This document shows, piece by piece, positions 16,136 to 25,638 of a stretch of DNA of 64,000 nt. Source of the DNA: Vibrio tritonius. Its GTDB lineage: Bacteria; Pseudomonadota; Gammaproteobacteria; Enterobacterales; Vibrionaceae. The stretch covers positions 496,001-560,000 of the forward strand of contig NZ_AP014636.1 in the NCBI RefSeq assembly GCF_001547935.1. Direction: 5' to 3'. Position numbers and translations under genes: made by a program. A model generated the notes under the pieces. That model was given only the letters and a program-made list of their open reading frames with translations, ran no database searches and was not told the origin of the DNA. The stretch's first letter is position 1; every line of letters starts with the position of its first letter.

Positions 16136-18976
16136 ATGAAAATTAATGAATTAAAGATCAATCATATTGAAAACCCCTTGGGATATGATTTTTCGACAGT
16201 CATTGCGACATTTGTGGCTGTGGATGATACGTATAGTGCTTTATCGCAAGAGGTGGCTCGTATAGAAGTTGCTTCTGATGACATGTTCAAATCGTGCATT
16301 TTTGACAGCGGTTGGAGTCCTGAAATTTCATCAACTGGTTATGAATTGAATTTATCTCTATCACCACGTACTCGGTATTTTTGGCGAGTATCTGTTGAAG
16401 CAAATAATGGTGATATTGCAACCAGTGGCGTGGCATGGTTTGAAACCGGCAAAATGGATGAAGCTTGGCAAGCAAAGTGGATCACATCACACGATGTCGA
16501 GATGTTATCGTCACTATTGAGAAAAAACTTCGATCTGGAAGATAAGCCAATAACTGAAGCAAGGCTTTACGTATCTGGTGTAGGGCTATATGAACTGTAT
16601 TTAAATGCAGAAAAAGTGGGAACGGAATATCTCACCCCAGGATGCACGGTATACGATACTTGGATTCAGTATCAAACCTATGATGTCACCAATGCACTTC
16701 AGCAAGGGCATAATGAACTTGATGTTTGTTTGGGTAACGGATGGTACAAAGGACGATTTGGTTTTAATCATGGTGGAATGGAAAACCACTATGGACAAAC
16801 TAACGAGATGATTTGCGAACTGGTGGTCACCTACCAAGACGGGTCTCATACGATTATTGGTAGCGATCAAACCTGGCAATCATCTAAGAGTCGGGTGCAA
16901 AAAAATGGTATCTATGATGGTGAGCATATTGATGCCCGCATAACGTATGATTTTCATTCGGCACTGTTAACCGATCAATCGCTCCACTCCCGCTTAGCCC
17001 CAAGATTGGGATTACCTATCATCATTCATGATCGTATTGCTCCTGTTAATACGATTTATTTAGAAAACGGTGATGTTATCCTTGATTTTGGTGCAAATAT
17101 TGTTGGTTGGATAGAATTTGATAGCCATCTAAAGCAGGGTGAGTCTATTACATTACATTACTCAGAAGTAATGCAGGAGGGGGATATCTATACAGAAAAT
17201 CTCCGTACTGCGGAGGCGACATTCTCGTATATTTCCAATGGAGAAGACTCGCATGTAAGACCACATTTTACCTATTTTGGTTTTCGTTATGTAAAATTGA
17301 TTGGTAATGTTGATTCTATTTCTGATATTGAAGCCTGTTTCGTTTACTCAAAAATTGATCAGATATCATATTTAAAAACGGGATTACCTATTGTAAATCG
17401 TTTTATCGACAATGTATTACGCAGCCATAAAGATAATTTTTTAGATATTCCAACCGACTGTCCTCAACGAGACGAACGCATGGGGTGGACTGGTGATTTA
17501 CAAGTTTTTTCATCCCCAGCCTGTATGAATATGGATGTGTATGCATTTTTGGTGAAATATCTGAAGGATTTGGCCATTGAACAAAAGAAATTAAATGGTG
17601 CAGTGCCATTTGTAGTTCCTATGTTCGATGTCAAAGAAGGCGGGAGCTGTGCTTGGGGTGATGCGGCGACAGTAGTTCCGTGGAATATGTGGCTACATTA
17701 CGGTGATAATTCCGTTTTAAAACGTCAATATACCAGTATGAAAAACTGGGTTAATTATATTTATCATGAGGTGTCTAAGCAGACAAGTAACCATATTCTA
17801 TGGGACAGTGGGTTTCACTTCGGTGATTGGTTAGCGCTTGATAATGAGCCTCATATTAAAACCTTTAAAGGTAAGACAGAAGACAAGTTTGTCGCCTCCA
17901 TCTATTATTATTACTCTGCGCTAATTGTTGGGAAAATCGCTAAAATATTGGGCTTTCTAGAAGACTCTGAACGCTTTTTAAATATTGCTGAACAAGTTAT
18001 AAATGAGTTAAGAAATGAGTACATTACGCATAACGGTAAGCTGGCTTTAGATACGCAAACGGCGTATATATTGGCCATACTATTTGACGTTTACCCCCAA
18101 GAGAGTTTACCTAGAGCTGCGAAAGACCTCTATGCAAAATTGTCTCGGGATCAGTTTAAAATAACGTCTGGTTTCGTTGGCACTCCATACTTTTGTCGAG
18201 CTTTAATGAAAGTAGGATTGAACGATGTTGCCTATCGTATGTTTCTTAGCGAAGAAAAACCAAGTTGGTTATACGCGGTAAAACAAGGAGCGACGACCAT
18301 TTGGGAGCGCTGGGACTCAATGGATGAGCAAGGCAAGATGAATCCCGATAATAGTATGAATTCATTGAACCATTATGCATTTGGATCTGTGATTGACTGG
18401 CTCTATAAAGATGTATGTGGATTAGCACCGAGTGAAATGTCACCAGGGTTCAAATTGGCTTTCCTATCGCCTAAGCCCAATTACCGTTTGCGCCATGTTG
18501 ATTTGGTGTCAAGAACTTCAGCTGGTATCTATCGAGTTTATTGGGAAGTTGAGCAAACAACCGGAGATTTGCTGTTTGAATTAGAAATCCCATTTGATGC
18601 TCGTGCGCATGTAGTGTTACCTGATATCTCAGATTTTGCGGAGATCAATTATCATGGTCGACACCCTAAAACGATTGAGCAAAGCAATGATGACTTGGTA
18701 ATGATATTGGAATCCGGTAAATACAGTTTAAGTTATAAACCGAATAAAGAATACATACCAAGATACAATATTGATATGCCATTGAGAGAACTTTTAAATA
18801 ATGAAAAAACGAAATCAGTTTTGAATAAGTTTGTTCCAGGATTAATATCATTGCCATTCATTTCTATGGTTGAAAATGAAACATTAATTGAATTGTCTGA
18901 AAAGCCGTTTTTCAATTACGATAATGATGTGTTAAATGATATTGAGAAAGAAATTTCTTGCCATGTGGTATGTTAG
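16136..18976 (+). CDS. GH78 alpha-L-rhamnosidase
   Basis: A 946-residue protein with the complete GH78 architecture: an N-terminal fibronectin-like part, the galactose-binding-like domain (about 140-290), the concanavalin-like domain, then the (alpha/alpha)6 catalytic barrel. The signature DCPQRDERMGWTGD begins at about residue 441, providing acid-base region residues, and 'TTIWERWDSMD' supplies the second catalytic segment. No signal peptide, so it acts in the cytoplasm. The last about 90 residues are an extra helical module resembling the 'LLNNEKTKSVLNKFVPGL' element seen in some Firmicutes GH78 and GH3 proteins. It releases L-rhamnose from rhamnogalacturonan fragments or flavonoid glycosides. 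Confidence 0.9.
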   Translation: MKINELKINHIENPLGYDFSTVIATFVAVDDTYSALSQEVARIEVASDDMFKSCIFDSGWSPEISSTGYELNLSLSPRTRYFWRVSVEANNGDIATSGVAWFETGKMDEAWQAKWITSHDVEMLSSLLRKNFDLEDKPITEARLYVSGVGLYELYLNAEKVGTEYLTPGCTVYDTWIQYQTYDVTNALQQGHNELDVCLGNGWYKGRFGFNHGGMENHYGQTNEMICELVVTYQDGSHTIIGSDQTWQSSKSRVQKNGIYDGEHIDARITYDFHSALLTDQSLHSRLAPRLGLPIIIHDRIAPVNTIYLENGDVILDFGANIVGWIEFDSHLKQGESITLHYSEVMQEGDIYTENLRTAEATFSYISNGEDSHVRPHFTYFGFRYVKLIGNVDSISDIEACFVYSKIDQISYLKTGLPIVNRFIDNVLRSHKDNFLDIPTDCPQRDERMGWTGDLQVFSSPACMNMDVYAFLVKYLKDLAIEQKKLNGAVPFVVPMFDVKEGGSCAWGDAATVVPWNMWLHYGDNSVLKRQYTSMKNWVNYIYHEVSKQTSNHILWDSGFHFGDWLALDNEPHIKTFKGKTEDKFVASIYYYYSALIVGKIAKILGFLEDSERFLNIAEQVINELRNEYITHNGKLALDTQTAYILAILFDVYPQESLPRAAKDLYAKLSRDQFKITSGFVGTPYFCRALMKVGLNDVAYRMFLSEEKPSWLYAVKQGATTIWERWDSMDEQGKMNPDNSMNSLNHYAFGSVIDWLYKDVCGLAPSEMSPGFKLAFLSPKPNYRLRHVDLVSRTSAGIYRVYWEVEQTTGDLLFELEIPFDARAHVVLPDISDFAEINYHGRHPKTIEQSNDDLVMILESGKYSLSYKPNKEYIPRYNIDMPLRELLNNEKTKSVLNKFVPGLISLPFISMVENETLIELSEKPFFNYDNDVLNDIEKEISCHVVC

Positions 18977-18991
18977 ATTGTAGAGGTGAAC

Positions 18992-19393
18992 ATGAAGTGT
19001 TTATATATTATTCGTGGGCCATTTGGAACCGGGAAAACAGAGTTTGCTCGTACGCTATGCGATAATGTGGTTTCTTGCTGGGATTACTACGCACAGTATG
19101 GGGAAAATAAATGGAATGAAAAGTTAAAACCACATGCCGACGAATACTGCCGTACTCGCACTAAGAGATTAATTGAAGATGGGATAAATAAGATTGTTGT
19201 AACCAACTCATTTTCGAAAAATGAAGATCTTGATGAATACTATGAAATGGCTAAACAATATGAATACAAAGTATTTTGTATGATCATGGATAATAGAAAT
19301 ATTGAGGAATATAAAAGAGATGTTCCGAAAGATATAGTTGAACAACAAGTAATGCAACTGAAAAATAGTCTGCGCTTTTATCCTATATTATAG
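18992..19393 (+). CDS. Small P-loop kinase-like protein
   Basis: A 133-residue protein with Walker A GPFGTGKT (residues 8-15) and a short globular NTPase fold; 'KIVVTNSFSKNEDLDEY' is the likely Walker B/switch region. This pattern is like AAA_33 or polynucleotide-kinase-type proteins, but shorter than usual. The GTG at 18986 is in frame, but the ATG at 18992 has better spacing to AGAGG. It follows the GH78 gene by 15 bp, so it is co-transcribed with the rhamnosidase and importer. Its substrate is unknown; phosphorylation of a released aglycone or sugar is possible but unsupported. Confidence 0.6.
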   Translation: MKCLYIIRGPFGTGKTEFARTLCDNVVSCWDYYAQYGENKWNEKLKPHADEYCRTRTKRLIEDGINKIVVTNSFSKNEDLDEYYEMAKQYEYKVFCMIMDNRNIEEYKRDVPKDIVEQQVMQLKNSLRFYPIL

Positions 19394-19413
19394 ATATTAG
19401 GTTTTTCGGTTTG

Positions 19414-19457
19414 GCGCAATATGTATAGATTATCGGCGGCGTCTATTCATATTGCGC
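19414..19457. terminator. Bidirectional hairpin between convergent operons
   Basis: GCGCAATATG pairs with CATATTGCGC and encloses a 24-base loop containing GC-rich self-complementary bases. It is followed by ATTTTATTT and lies between the kinase stop and the nucleoside-hydrolase-like gene stop. Confidence 0.65.
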
Positions 19458-19473
19458 ATTTTATTTGCGTGAT

Positions 19474-20418
19474 TTATAACCCATAATGATATTTAATTTT
19501 ACAGAATAGGTCTTCAAGTATTACACGACTATCAATACTATGATGAACACGAATCATCCTATTGTTAATCAGGTCGCCATACGTACCGTCTTTATTAATC
19601 GTACGAGCGTTGATTATTTCACTATTTTTTAATTGAGGGGTTATTAAGACTCCAACGGCTGGGTTATCTCCTAATGACCAACCTTCACCAGAGCGAATCA
19701 ACATGGTTTTCGCGGCATGGCTGTAATTTTTGGCAAAAGGCATATCGTCAAAATTCAATTTGCACTCTATTTCGTTAACTCTTAATAAATTATTAAACAA
19801 GTAATCACCAATTTCTCCATGGGATTTTACGCGTTCAAATAGTTCATAAAAGCTTACTTCCATCATTGTGTAAGCAGATAGAGGTATTTGCCATAACTCG
19901 GTTGTGGAATGGAGTACAACGTTGGCCGCATTGATATCATTAGCAAGATTAAAATCTAGATGCCCATTTGGGTATGGGCCACCACCAATCCAGATGGCAA
20001 GCAGTCTATCTTGTATTTCTGGGTTGATCAGAATGGCTGATGCTAGGTTTGTAATTGCGCCAATATTTAGAACAAACAAAGGCCTATGATCTTGTTTTAG
20101 TGACTCTGCAACTATGCAGTGAACACCTTCTGAATCAATACCATTCTGTGTGTCATTTAAAGCTTGTTCAGCGCCGCGATACACTGGAATTGTTCCATCT
20201 AACCCCATGATTTTTAATATTTTGATTATTTCATCATAACTCGCATTCATGCTGTCTGGTTGACCGTAATGCTCCGCTATAATGCCGACAACATCAAATT
20301 TGGGTGTTAATAGTGCGTGGACGATAGCAAATTGGTCATCTCCCTCTGCGTTAGCATCGGTATCAATAATTACTCTTATTTTCTTGTTTTCAGGTACTTG
20401 ATATACGTGTTTTTTCAT
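19474..20418 (-). CDS. Nucleoside-hydrolase-like protein
   Basis: A 314-residue protein of the IunH (inosine-uridine preferring nucleoside hydrolase) fold. The metal-binding N-terminal motif is TDANAEGDDQ at residues 20-29 instead of the canonical DTDxGxDD, and 'IGGGPYPNGHLDFNLANDINA' contains the downstream Asn/Asp ligand segment. No signal peptide. It is convergent with the GH78 operon and therefore not obviously part of that transcript, but belongs to the same neighbourhood. Nucleoside or ribosyl-type glycoside cleavage is the family role; the altered motif and context make a non-nucleoside glycoside substrate plausible. Confidence 0.75.
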   Translation of the reverse strand: MKKHVYQVPENKKIRVIIDTDANAEGDDQFAIVHALLTPKFDVVGIIAEHYGQPDSMNASYDEIIKILKIMGLDGTIPVYRGAEQALNDTQNGIDSEGVHCIVAESLKQDHRPLFVLNIGAITNLASAILINPEIQDRLLAIWIGGGPYPNGHLDFNLANDINAANVVLHSTTELWQIPLSAYTMMEVSFYELFERVKSHGEIGDYLFNNLLRVNEIECKLNFDDMPFAKNYSHAAKTMLIRSGEGWSLGDNPAVGVLITPQLKNSEIINARTINKDGTYGDLINNRMIRVHHSIDSRVILEDLFCKIKYHYGL

Positions 20419-20652
20419 TTTTAACTCATCTTCAACTTGCGATTAATCAAATGTAAATCACTATTACACACTGAGATTGAGTTGTGATTTTTCGAAATTA
20501 GGTCAGAAATTTATGATTTTTATCTTTTTGTTCCAAGTGTGATTGGTCCTACATCAATTGGAGAATGCACCTGGTATTTATCGCGTCGTTAGATAAATGT
20601 CTATTTATGCTTAAATTTAGTGTGCCGAGATAATATTGGTATGCTGGTATAT

Positions 20653-21165
20653 TCAAGCTTTGGCTTTATAACGATGCAAAATATCCCATGGAATATGGCA
20701 TAAGTGATGATCTTCAGGGTGATGCGTCAAGTGGTGCTGATGCTCATCATCGCTCGGTACAAAGTTAGTCAGTGGCAGTACTTCTACTGCGATTTTCGCC
20801 GCATCATCTCTTGCGGCGATGTACTGTTTGGCAATGGTTAAATGGTTAGGATTAGTGCTGTAAATGCCCGTGCGATATTTTAAGCCAATATCAACGCCTT
20901 GCTGATTAATGCTATAAGGATCAATGATCTCAAAAAGATGGTCGATGAGCGTCGCCACGCTGATTTGTTGCGGGTCAAACTCAATACGCACGCACTCGGC
21001 ATAGCCATCATAGTCACTTTGTGTTGAATGCGTGGTGCCGTTAGCGCGCCCAGCCTCGGTACTGATTACCCCTGGTACGTATTTGATGAATTCTTGGACG
21101 CCCCACAGGCAACCGCCGGCTAATACAATCTCTTCCACGTATTTTCTCTTGAAGTTCAAAATCAT
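20653..21165 (-). CDS. msrA: Peptide methionine sulfoxide reductase MsrA
   Basis: 170 residues, matching MsrA: the catalytic GGCLWGVQ motif contains Cys19 (Leu replaces the common Phe), followed by 'GYAECVRIEFDP' and 'YRTGIY' conserved blocks. It reduces the S-form of methionine sulfoxide in proteins using thioredoxin. The end is His-rich ('DDEHQHHLTHHPEDHH'), which is unusual; the second resolving cysteine may be the single Cys in 'HHLCHIPWD'. It is a monocistronic minus-strand gene divergent from the glycyl radical enzyme. Confidence 0.85.
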   Translation of the reverse strand: MILNFKRKYVEEIVLAGGCLWGVQEFIKYVPGVISTEAGRANGTTHSTQSDYDGYAECVRIEFDPQQISVATLIDHLFEIIDPYSINQQGVDIGLKYRTGIYSTNPNHLTIAKQYIAARDDAAKIAVEVLPLTNFVPSDDEHQHHLTHHPEDHHLCHIPWDILHRYKAKA

Positions 21166-21389
21166 TGATACGCCACCTTAGCAGCCTTAACTGGCGAAAG
21201 GTAGCTTATCGTGAACAATGATTCTGATTGTGACCAGTTAGGTTATCAACTTGTTCAATTATTTCGGCGCTTTATTGAGCTAGAACAAAATTTGACCTTT
21301 TTCATTCGTGTTAGATTAAATTTTGTTGTGCGTTATAGCATACAAGGAACATGAACCCCAAAAGGGGTAGGGAACAAGGAGCTGTTGCC

Positions 21390-23759
21390 ATGTCAGTGAA
21401 TGAAAGAATCGAACGATTAAGACAAAACTATGTTAATTCAAAACCTTCCATTTGTTACGAGCGTGCTCGTATTTACACCGAGTCACATAAGCGTACGGAA
21501 GGTCAGCCAGTAATAGTACGTCGCGCACAGGCGTTTTATGATTTTTGCGATCAATTTGATATTCAAATTTTTGCCGATGAATTGGTGGTAGGAACGGCAG
21601 GTAAATTTCGTCGTACAGGTATTTTAACGCCGGAGTTTTCTTGGCAATGGGTCGATAAGGAGATGGACAACTTTGATAAACGTCCACAAGACCCTTATCA
21701 AATGACTGACGAGCAACGTGATTTTGTTCGTACTCATGTTTTCCCATATTGGAAAGGACAATCCTTAGAAGAGCACTTTTTGGCGGCATTACCTGTTCGA
21801 ACTGCTCAAATTGCCGTGGATACTGGCGTGGTCGATAACGACTCTAAATGGCGTCAGGCGGTGGGGGAAATTACACCGGATTATCAAGATGTGTTGTTTA
21901 AATACGGCTTTAAAGGCGTGATTGAAAAGCTGGAAGCTAAGATGGCGAGTTTGGATTATGCCAACAGTGCGGATATTGAAAAAATTCAGTTTTGCCAAGC
22001 GAGCATTTTAACCTCGCAAGGGATTATTCGTTTTGCGCAGCGCTATGCCGCATTAGCTGAAAGGTTGGCGCAGCAAGAAGCCGATCCGGCTCGACAAACA
22101 GAGTTACACAAGATTGCTAAAGTGTGTGTCCGCGTACCTGAGCTGCCACCACAATCTTTTCATGAAGCGATTCAGTTTGTCTGGTTTACCCAACTAGGCG
22201 GGATCATTTCTGAAAACCCATTGGCGCTGAATCCTGGTCGATTCGACCAATATATGTATCCGTATTATCAACAAGATATGGAAAATGGCATTATGACCAA
22301 AGATGATGCTAGAGAGCTTATTCAAGCGTTATGGCTTAAATTCTCAGAATGGGTGTGGACTATCTCAGCCAATACAGCGGGCTATTTTGCCGGTTATAAC
22401 CAATTCCAAAACCTCACTGTGGGCGGCAAAAATCGCGATGGTTCCGATGCCACCAACGAACTGACTTACCTGTGCTTAGAAGCGACCGACGCGGTGAAAA
22501 CTCACCAGCCGGGTTTAAGTGTGCGTATCCATTCCGATTGTCCGCCTGAATTTATGCAAGCTGTGACCGATTTGGTCAGTACCGGCACTGGATTCCCCGC
22601 GATTCATAATGACCAAGCGGGAACGCAAATGCTGCTGCAAGCGGGTTATGATGCGGAAGATGCTCGAGATTGGAGCAACTGTGGCTGTGTTGTTCCGCAT
22701 TTTCGCAAAACAGGTCAATGGACGTCTGCGGTGAATGTGAACTTTGCAGCGGCGATGGAATACGCACTCAATAATGGTAAAAGCCGCTTAACTGGCGAGC
22801 AGTTGGGTGACGATGTGGTCAGTGAGTTTGCCAGCTACCAAGCGGTGGAAGATGGCACGTTGTCACAAATCGGCCATCTGATTCGTCACTCCGTGATTTC
22901 CACACTGGTAGCTCAGCGTCTGCATGAAGAGATGGTGCCACGTCCGTTCTTATCCGCTTGTATTGAAGATTGTATTGAAACCGCAACTGACCTTTCCAAA
23001 GGCGGTGCGAAATACAATATTGGACCTGTGTTAACTGGGATTGGTTTGGCGATTGTTGCTAACTCATTAGCTGTGATTAAGAAGCTGGTATTTGAAGATA
23101 AAGTCACCACGATGGTAGAGCTTAATGAAGCGTTAGATTCTAACTGGGAAGGCTTTGAAGCACTAAGAGCCAAAGCGTTGGATGTGCCAAAATACGGCAA
23201 CGATGACGATTATGTGGATGGTATCGCACGCACTATTGCTAACTATTACTATCGTACCACCCGCGAATATCACGATATTTTGGGCTCGCGTTTTAACAGT
23301 GCCTTTATGGGGATTTCTAACTACATTCCAACCGGTCGAGTGGTGGGGGCAACTCCCTGTGGACGTTTGGCTCGTCAACCGATCACCGAAGGGGTTTCGC
23401 CATTTGCTGGCAGTGATGTGTGCAGCCCACTGGCCGCCATGCGCTCAAGTGCGAAGATGAACCACGATGTTCACACTGGTGGCACCTTGCTCAACTTACG
23501 TTTAAGCGAAGATGTGGTAAAAACAGCGAAAGGCCGCCGCGATTTAGGCAATATCATCCGTGCTTATTTCGCTTTAGGTGCTTTCCATGTGCAGTTCAAT
23601 ACGCTTTCTACTGAAACATTGCGTAAAGCGCAAAAAGACCCGGATCAATATCGCGACCTGTTGGTACGCGTGGCTGGGTACAGTACGCAGTTTGTGAACT
23701 TGTCACCTGAGATGCAAGAAGCGATTATTGCCCGTTCTGCACACGAAAGTTGTTGTTAA
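21390..23759 (+). CDS. Glycyl radical enzyme, unassigned subclass
   Basis: A 789-residue member of the pyruvate formate-lyase/diol dehydratase superfamily. The start at 21390 uses a good AAGGAG site. The radical site is RVAGYS with Gly763, 26 residues from the C terminus. The thiyl cysteine lies in NCGCVVPH, with Cys433 as the equivalent of the catalytic cysteine and Val435 where dehydratases and C-S/C-N lyases of the family have Glu. The protein is therefore not a classical glycerol dehydratase, choline lyase, isethionate lyase or hydroxyproline dehydratase. The activase follows with TAATG overlap. No microcompartment genes are visible. Confidence 0.85.
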   Translation: MSVNERIERLRQNYVNSKPSICYERARIYTESHKRTEGQPVIVRRAQAFYDFCDQFDIQIFADELVVGTAGKFRRTGILTPEFSWQWVDKEMDNFDKRPQDPYQMTDEQRDFVRTHVFPYWKGQSLEEHFLAALPVRTAQIAVDTGVVDNDSKWRQAVGEITPDYQDVLFKYGFKGVIEKLEAKMASLDYANSADIEKIQFCQASILTSQGIIRFAQRYAALAERLAQQEADPARQTELHKIAKVCVRVPELPPQSFHEAIQFVWFTQLGGIISENPLALNPGRFDQYMYPYYQQDMENGIMTKDDARELIQALWLKFSEWVWTISANTAGYFAGYNQFQNLTVGGKNRDGSDATNELTYLCLEATDAVKTHQPGLSVRIHSDCPPEFMQAVTDLVSTGTGFPAIHNDQAGTQMLLQAGYDAEDARDWSNCGCVVPHFRKTGQWTSAVNVNFAAAMEYALNNGKSRLTGEQLGDDVVSEFASYQAVEDGTLSQIGHLIRHSVISTLVAQRLHEEMVPRPFLSACIEDCIETATDLSKGGAKYNIGPVLTGIGLAIVANSLAVIKKLVFEDKVTTMVELNEALDSNWEGFEALRAKALDVPKYGNDDDYVDGIARTIANYYYRTTREYHDILGSRFNSAFMGISNYIPTGRVVGATPCGRLARQPITEGVSPFAGSDVCSPLAAMRSSAKMNHDVHTGGTLLNLRLSEDVVKTAKGRRDLGNIIRAYFALGAFHVQFNTLSTETLRKAQKDPDQYRDLLVRVAGYSTQFVNLSPEMQEAIIARSAHESCC

Positions 23760-24670
23760 TGAATGTGGACAACACAGCACCAGCCACACAAGGAATCGTC
23801 CTGCAGATGCAGGATTATTCCATCCATGATGGTGACGGTGTGCGTACCACTGTTTTCTTGGCGGGTTGCGCACTGCGTTGTCAGTGGTGTGCTAACCCGG
23901 AAACATGGACAGCTAAGCCTAAGCTGGCGTATTACGCACACAAATGCAAAGGCTGCCAAACCTGCGTTGGGCAATGTCCGCAACAGCTTGATCCCCGAGC
24001 GGTCACTCAGGTAACCAAAGCCTGTGATCACTGCGGCTTGTGTGTCAAAGCCTGCCCCTCAAAGGCACTTTCACTGGCATGTACACCTGCGTCGGTCGAT
24101 GAGGTGGTGGCGAAAATCAAACGGGATGAACTCTTCTTTCGCTATACCGATGGCGGTGTGACGTTTTCGGGCGGCGAACCCTTTATGCAGCCCGATTTTA
24201 TCCGTGCTGTTATTGAAAAGTGCGAACCATTAGGCATCAGTTTCTGGGCAGAGACCTGCGGCCATTTTAATTGGCGCAGCGCCGCTGATCTGTTTCCTCA
24301 TTTTGAACATCTCTTCTTTGATCTCAAGGTAATGGATTCCGCCAAACATAAAGCGGTCACGGGGCTTGGCAACGAGCAAATCTTAAAGAACGTCAAACGT
24401 ATTTACGCTCTCGGCGTGCCCATGACGATCCGTATTCCGTTTATCCCCGAAGTGAACGGTGATGAAGCCAACCTGCGTGCCACCGCGGAATTTATGCAGC
24501 AAAATTTAGCAGGGTGCGCCATCGAACTCTTGCCTTATCACGAACTCGGCAAAGCCAAATATACCGCTTTCAAAATGCTCGATGAGTTTCATTCTTACAC
24601 CGTACCAAGCAGTGCAATGCTGGAATGGGCATATGGGATTTTTAGCTCCTATGGCATCAGCGTACGCTAA
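23759..24670 (+). CDS. Glycyl radical enzyme activating enzyme (radical SAM)
   Basis: A 303-residue radical SAM protein with CX3CX2C at Cys37, Cys41 and Cys44, binding the SAM [4Fe-4S] cluster, then two ferredoxin-like cluster motifs: CKGCQTCVGQCP (about 64-75) and CDHCGLCVKACP (about 88-99), typical of GRE activases. 'GGVTFSGGEP' is the SAM-binding segment. It installs the glycyl radical on the upstream GRE, whose stop codon it overlaps (TAATG). Translation may instead start from a TTG a few codons earlier. Confidence 0.9.
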   Translation: MNVDNTAPATQGIVLQMQDYSIHDGDGVRTTVFLAGCALRCQWCANPETWTAKPKLAYYAHKCKGCQTCVGQCPQQLDPRAVTQVTKACDHCGLCVKACPSKALSLACTPASVDEVVAKIKRDELFFRYTDGGVTFSGGEPFMQPDFIRAVIEKCEPLGISFWAETCGHFNWRSAADLFPHFEHLFFDLKVMDSAKHKAVTGLGNEQILKNVKRIYALGVPMTIRIPFIPEVNGDEANLRATAEFMQQNLAGCAIELLPYHELGKAKYTAFKMLDEFHSYTVPSSAMLEWAYGIFSSYGISVR

Positions 24671-25539
24671 TCTTCAATAGGGGTTGGTTTTAGTTGGGCT
24701 AACTCGAGCTGTAACCAATTCGCAAATGCTTGTTCATGTTGGTTCCAACTATCATGTTGACTTATCAACACATAATTATGTCCAGATTCGATAAAACCAA
24801 ACGGGGCAATTAGGCGGCCACGTTTTATATCGTCGACCACCAAGGGATAGGATCCCATCGCGATTCCCAATCCGTCTGACGCAGCTTGCAAACAAAAATA
24901 AAAGTGCTCAAACGATTTTTCATTAGGTTTGGACCGGTGAGTTTTGGTCGCGGCGAGCCAATCAGACCAAGCGGTTGGACGAGTATTAGAATGAAGCAGA
25001 GTACAGCTTTCTAGAGTGTCTTTTATTTTGCTCCAATACTCTGGTGAGGTGACAGGGCCAACATACTCAGTGGTTAAAAGATGAGGCACGTAATCAGGGT
25101 TAAGCTCGAAGTCATCACGACGAATTGCCAGTGATATTCCATCTTTACTCAGTGTGACAGGACCACCTGCGGTGGAAAGGCGCACATCAATACCAGTTTG
25201 TTGATAAAAGCTAGCCAGTCTTGGCATAAGCCAGCGCATCGTTAACGTTGGTTCACAGGAGACATCTAAATGTACATTATCCTTTTTCGTTAGCGCAGTA
25301 ACGCCGTTACGCAAAGCGCCAAAGGCTTTATCGGTATATTGCTTAAGTAACTGACCTTCTGTTGTAAGCAACATGTTCCGGCCTTTTTTATAAAACAGCG
25401 TTTGCGAGAGGTGCTGCTCTAGCAGTTTGATCTGCTTACTCACCGCCCCATGGGTGATGTGCAATTTCTCTGCAGCTTCACTATACGTCAGAGATTCAGC
25501 GGTAATGTGAAATACATAAAAGGCTTTTAAATGTCTCAT
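24667..25539 (-). CDS. LysR-family transcriptional regulator
   Basis: A 290-residue LTTR with an N-terminal helix-turn-helix (about 15-40, 'LTYSEAAEKLHITHGAVSKQ') and a LysR substrate-binding domain. It converges on the activase with a 4-bp overlap of the stop codons and lies next to a divergent LysE-family exporter. It may regulate the exporter, the GRE genes or both. No typical T-N11-A motif was firmly recognised. Confidence 0.85.
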   Translation of the reverse strand: MRHLKAFYVFHITAESLTYSEAAEKLHITHGAVSKQIKLLEQHLSQTLFYKKGRNMLLTTEGQLLKQYTDKAFGALRNGVTALTKKDNVHLDVSCEPTLTMRWLMPRLASFYQQTGIDVRLSTAGGPVTLSKDGISLAIRRDDFELNPDYVPHLLTTEYVGPVTSPEYWSKIKDTLESCTLLHSNTRPTAWSDWLAATKTHRSKPNEKSFEHFYFCLQAASDGLGIAMGSYPLVVDDIKRGRLIAPFGFIESGHNYVLISQHDSWNQHEQAFANWLQLELAQLKPTPIED

Positions 25540-25638
25540 CCGTGAATTTTTCTCACAGTTAGTGTCCGTTCTTTTCGATTATAACTCACTAAAAAATAGA
25601 TACAATTTATCCAATGATTCTTGAAGGACAGTGAAAAA

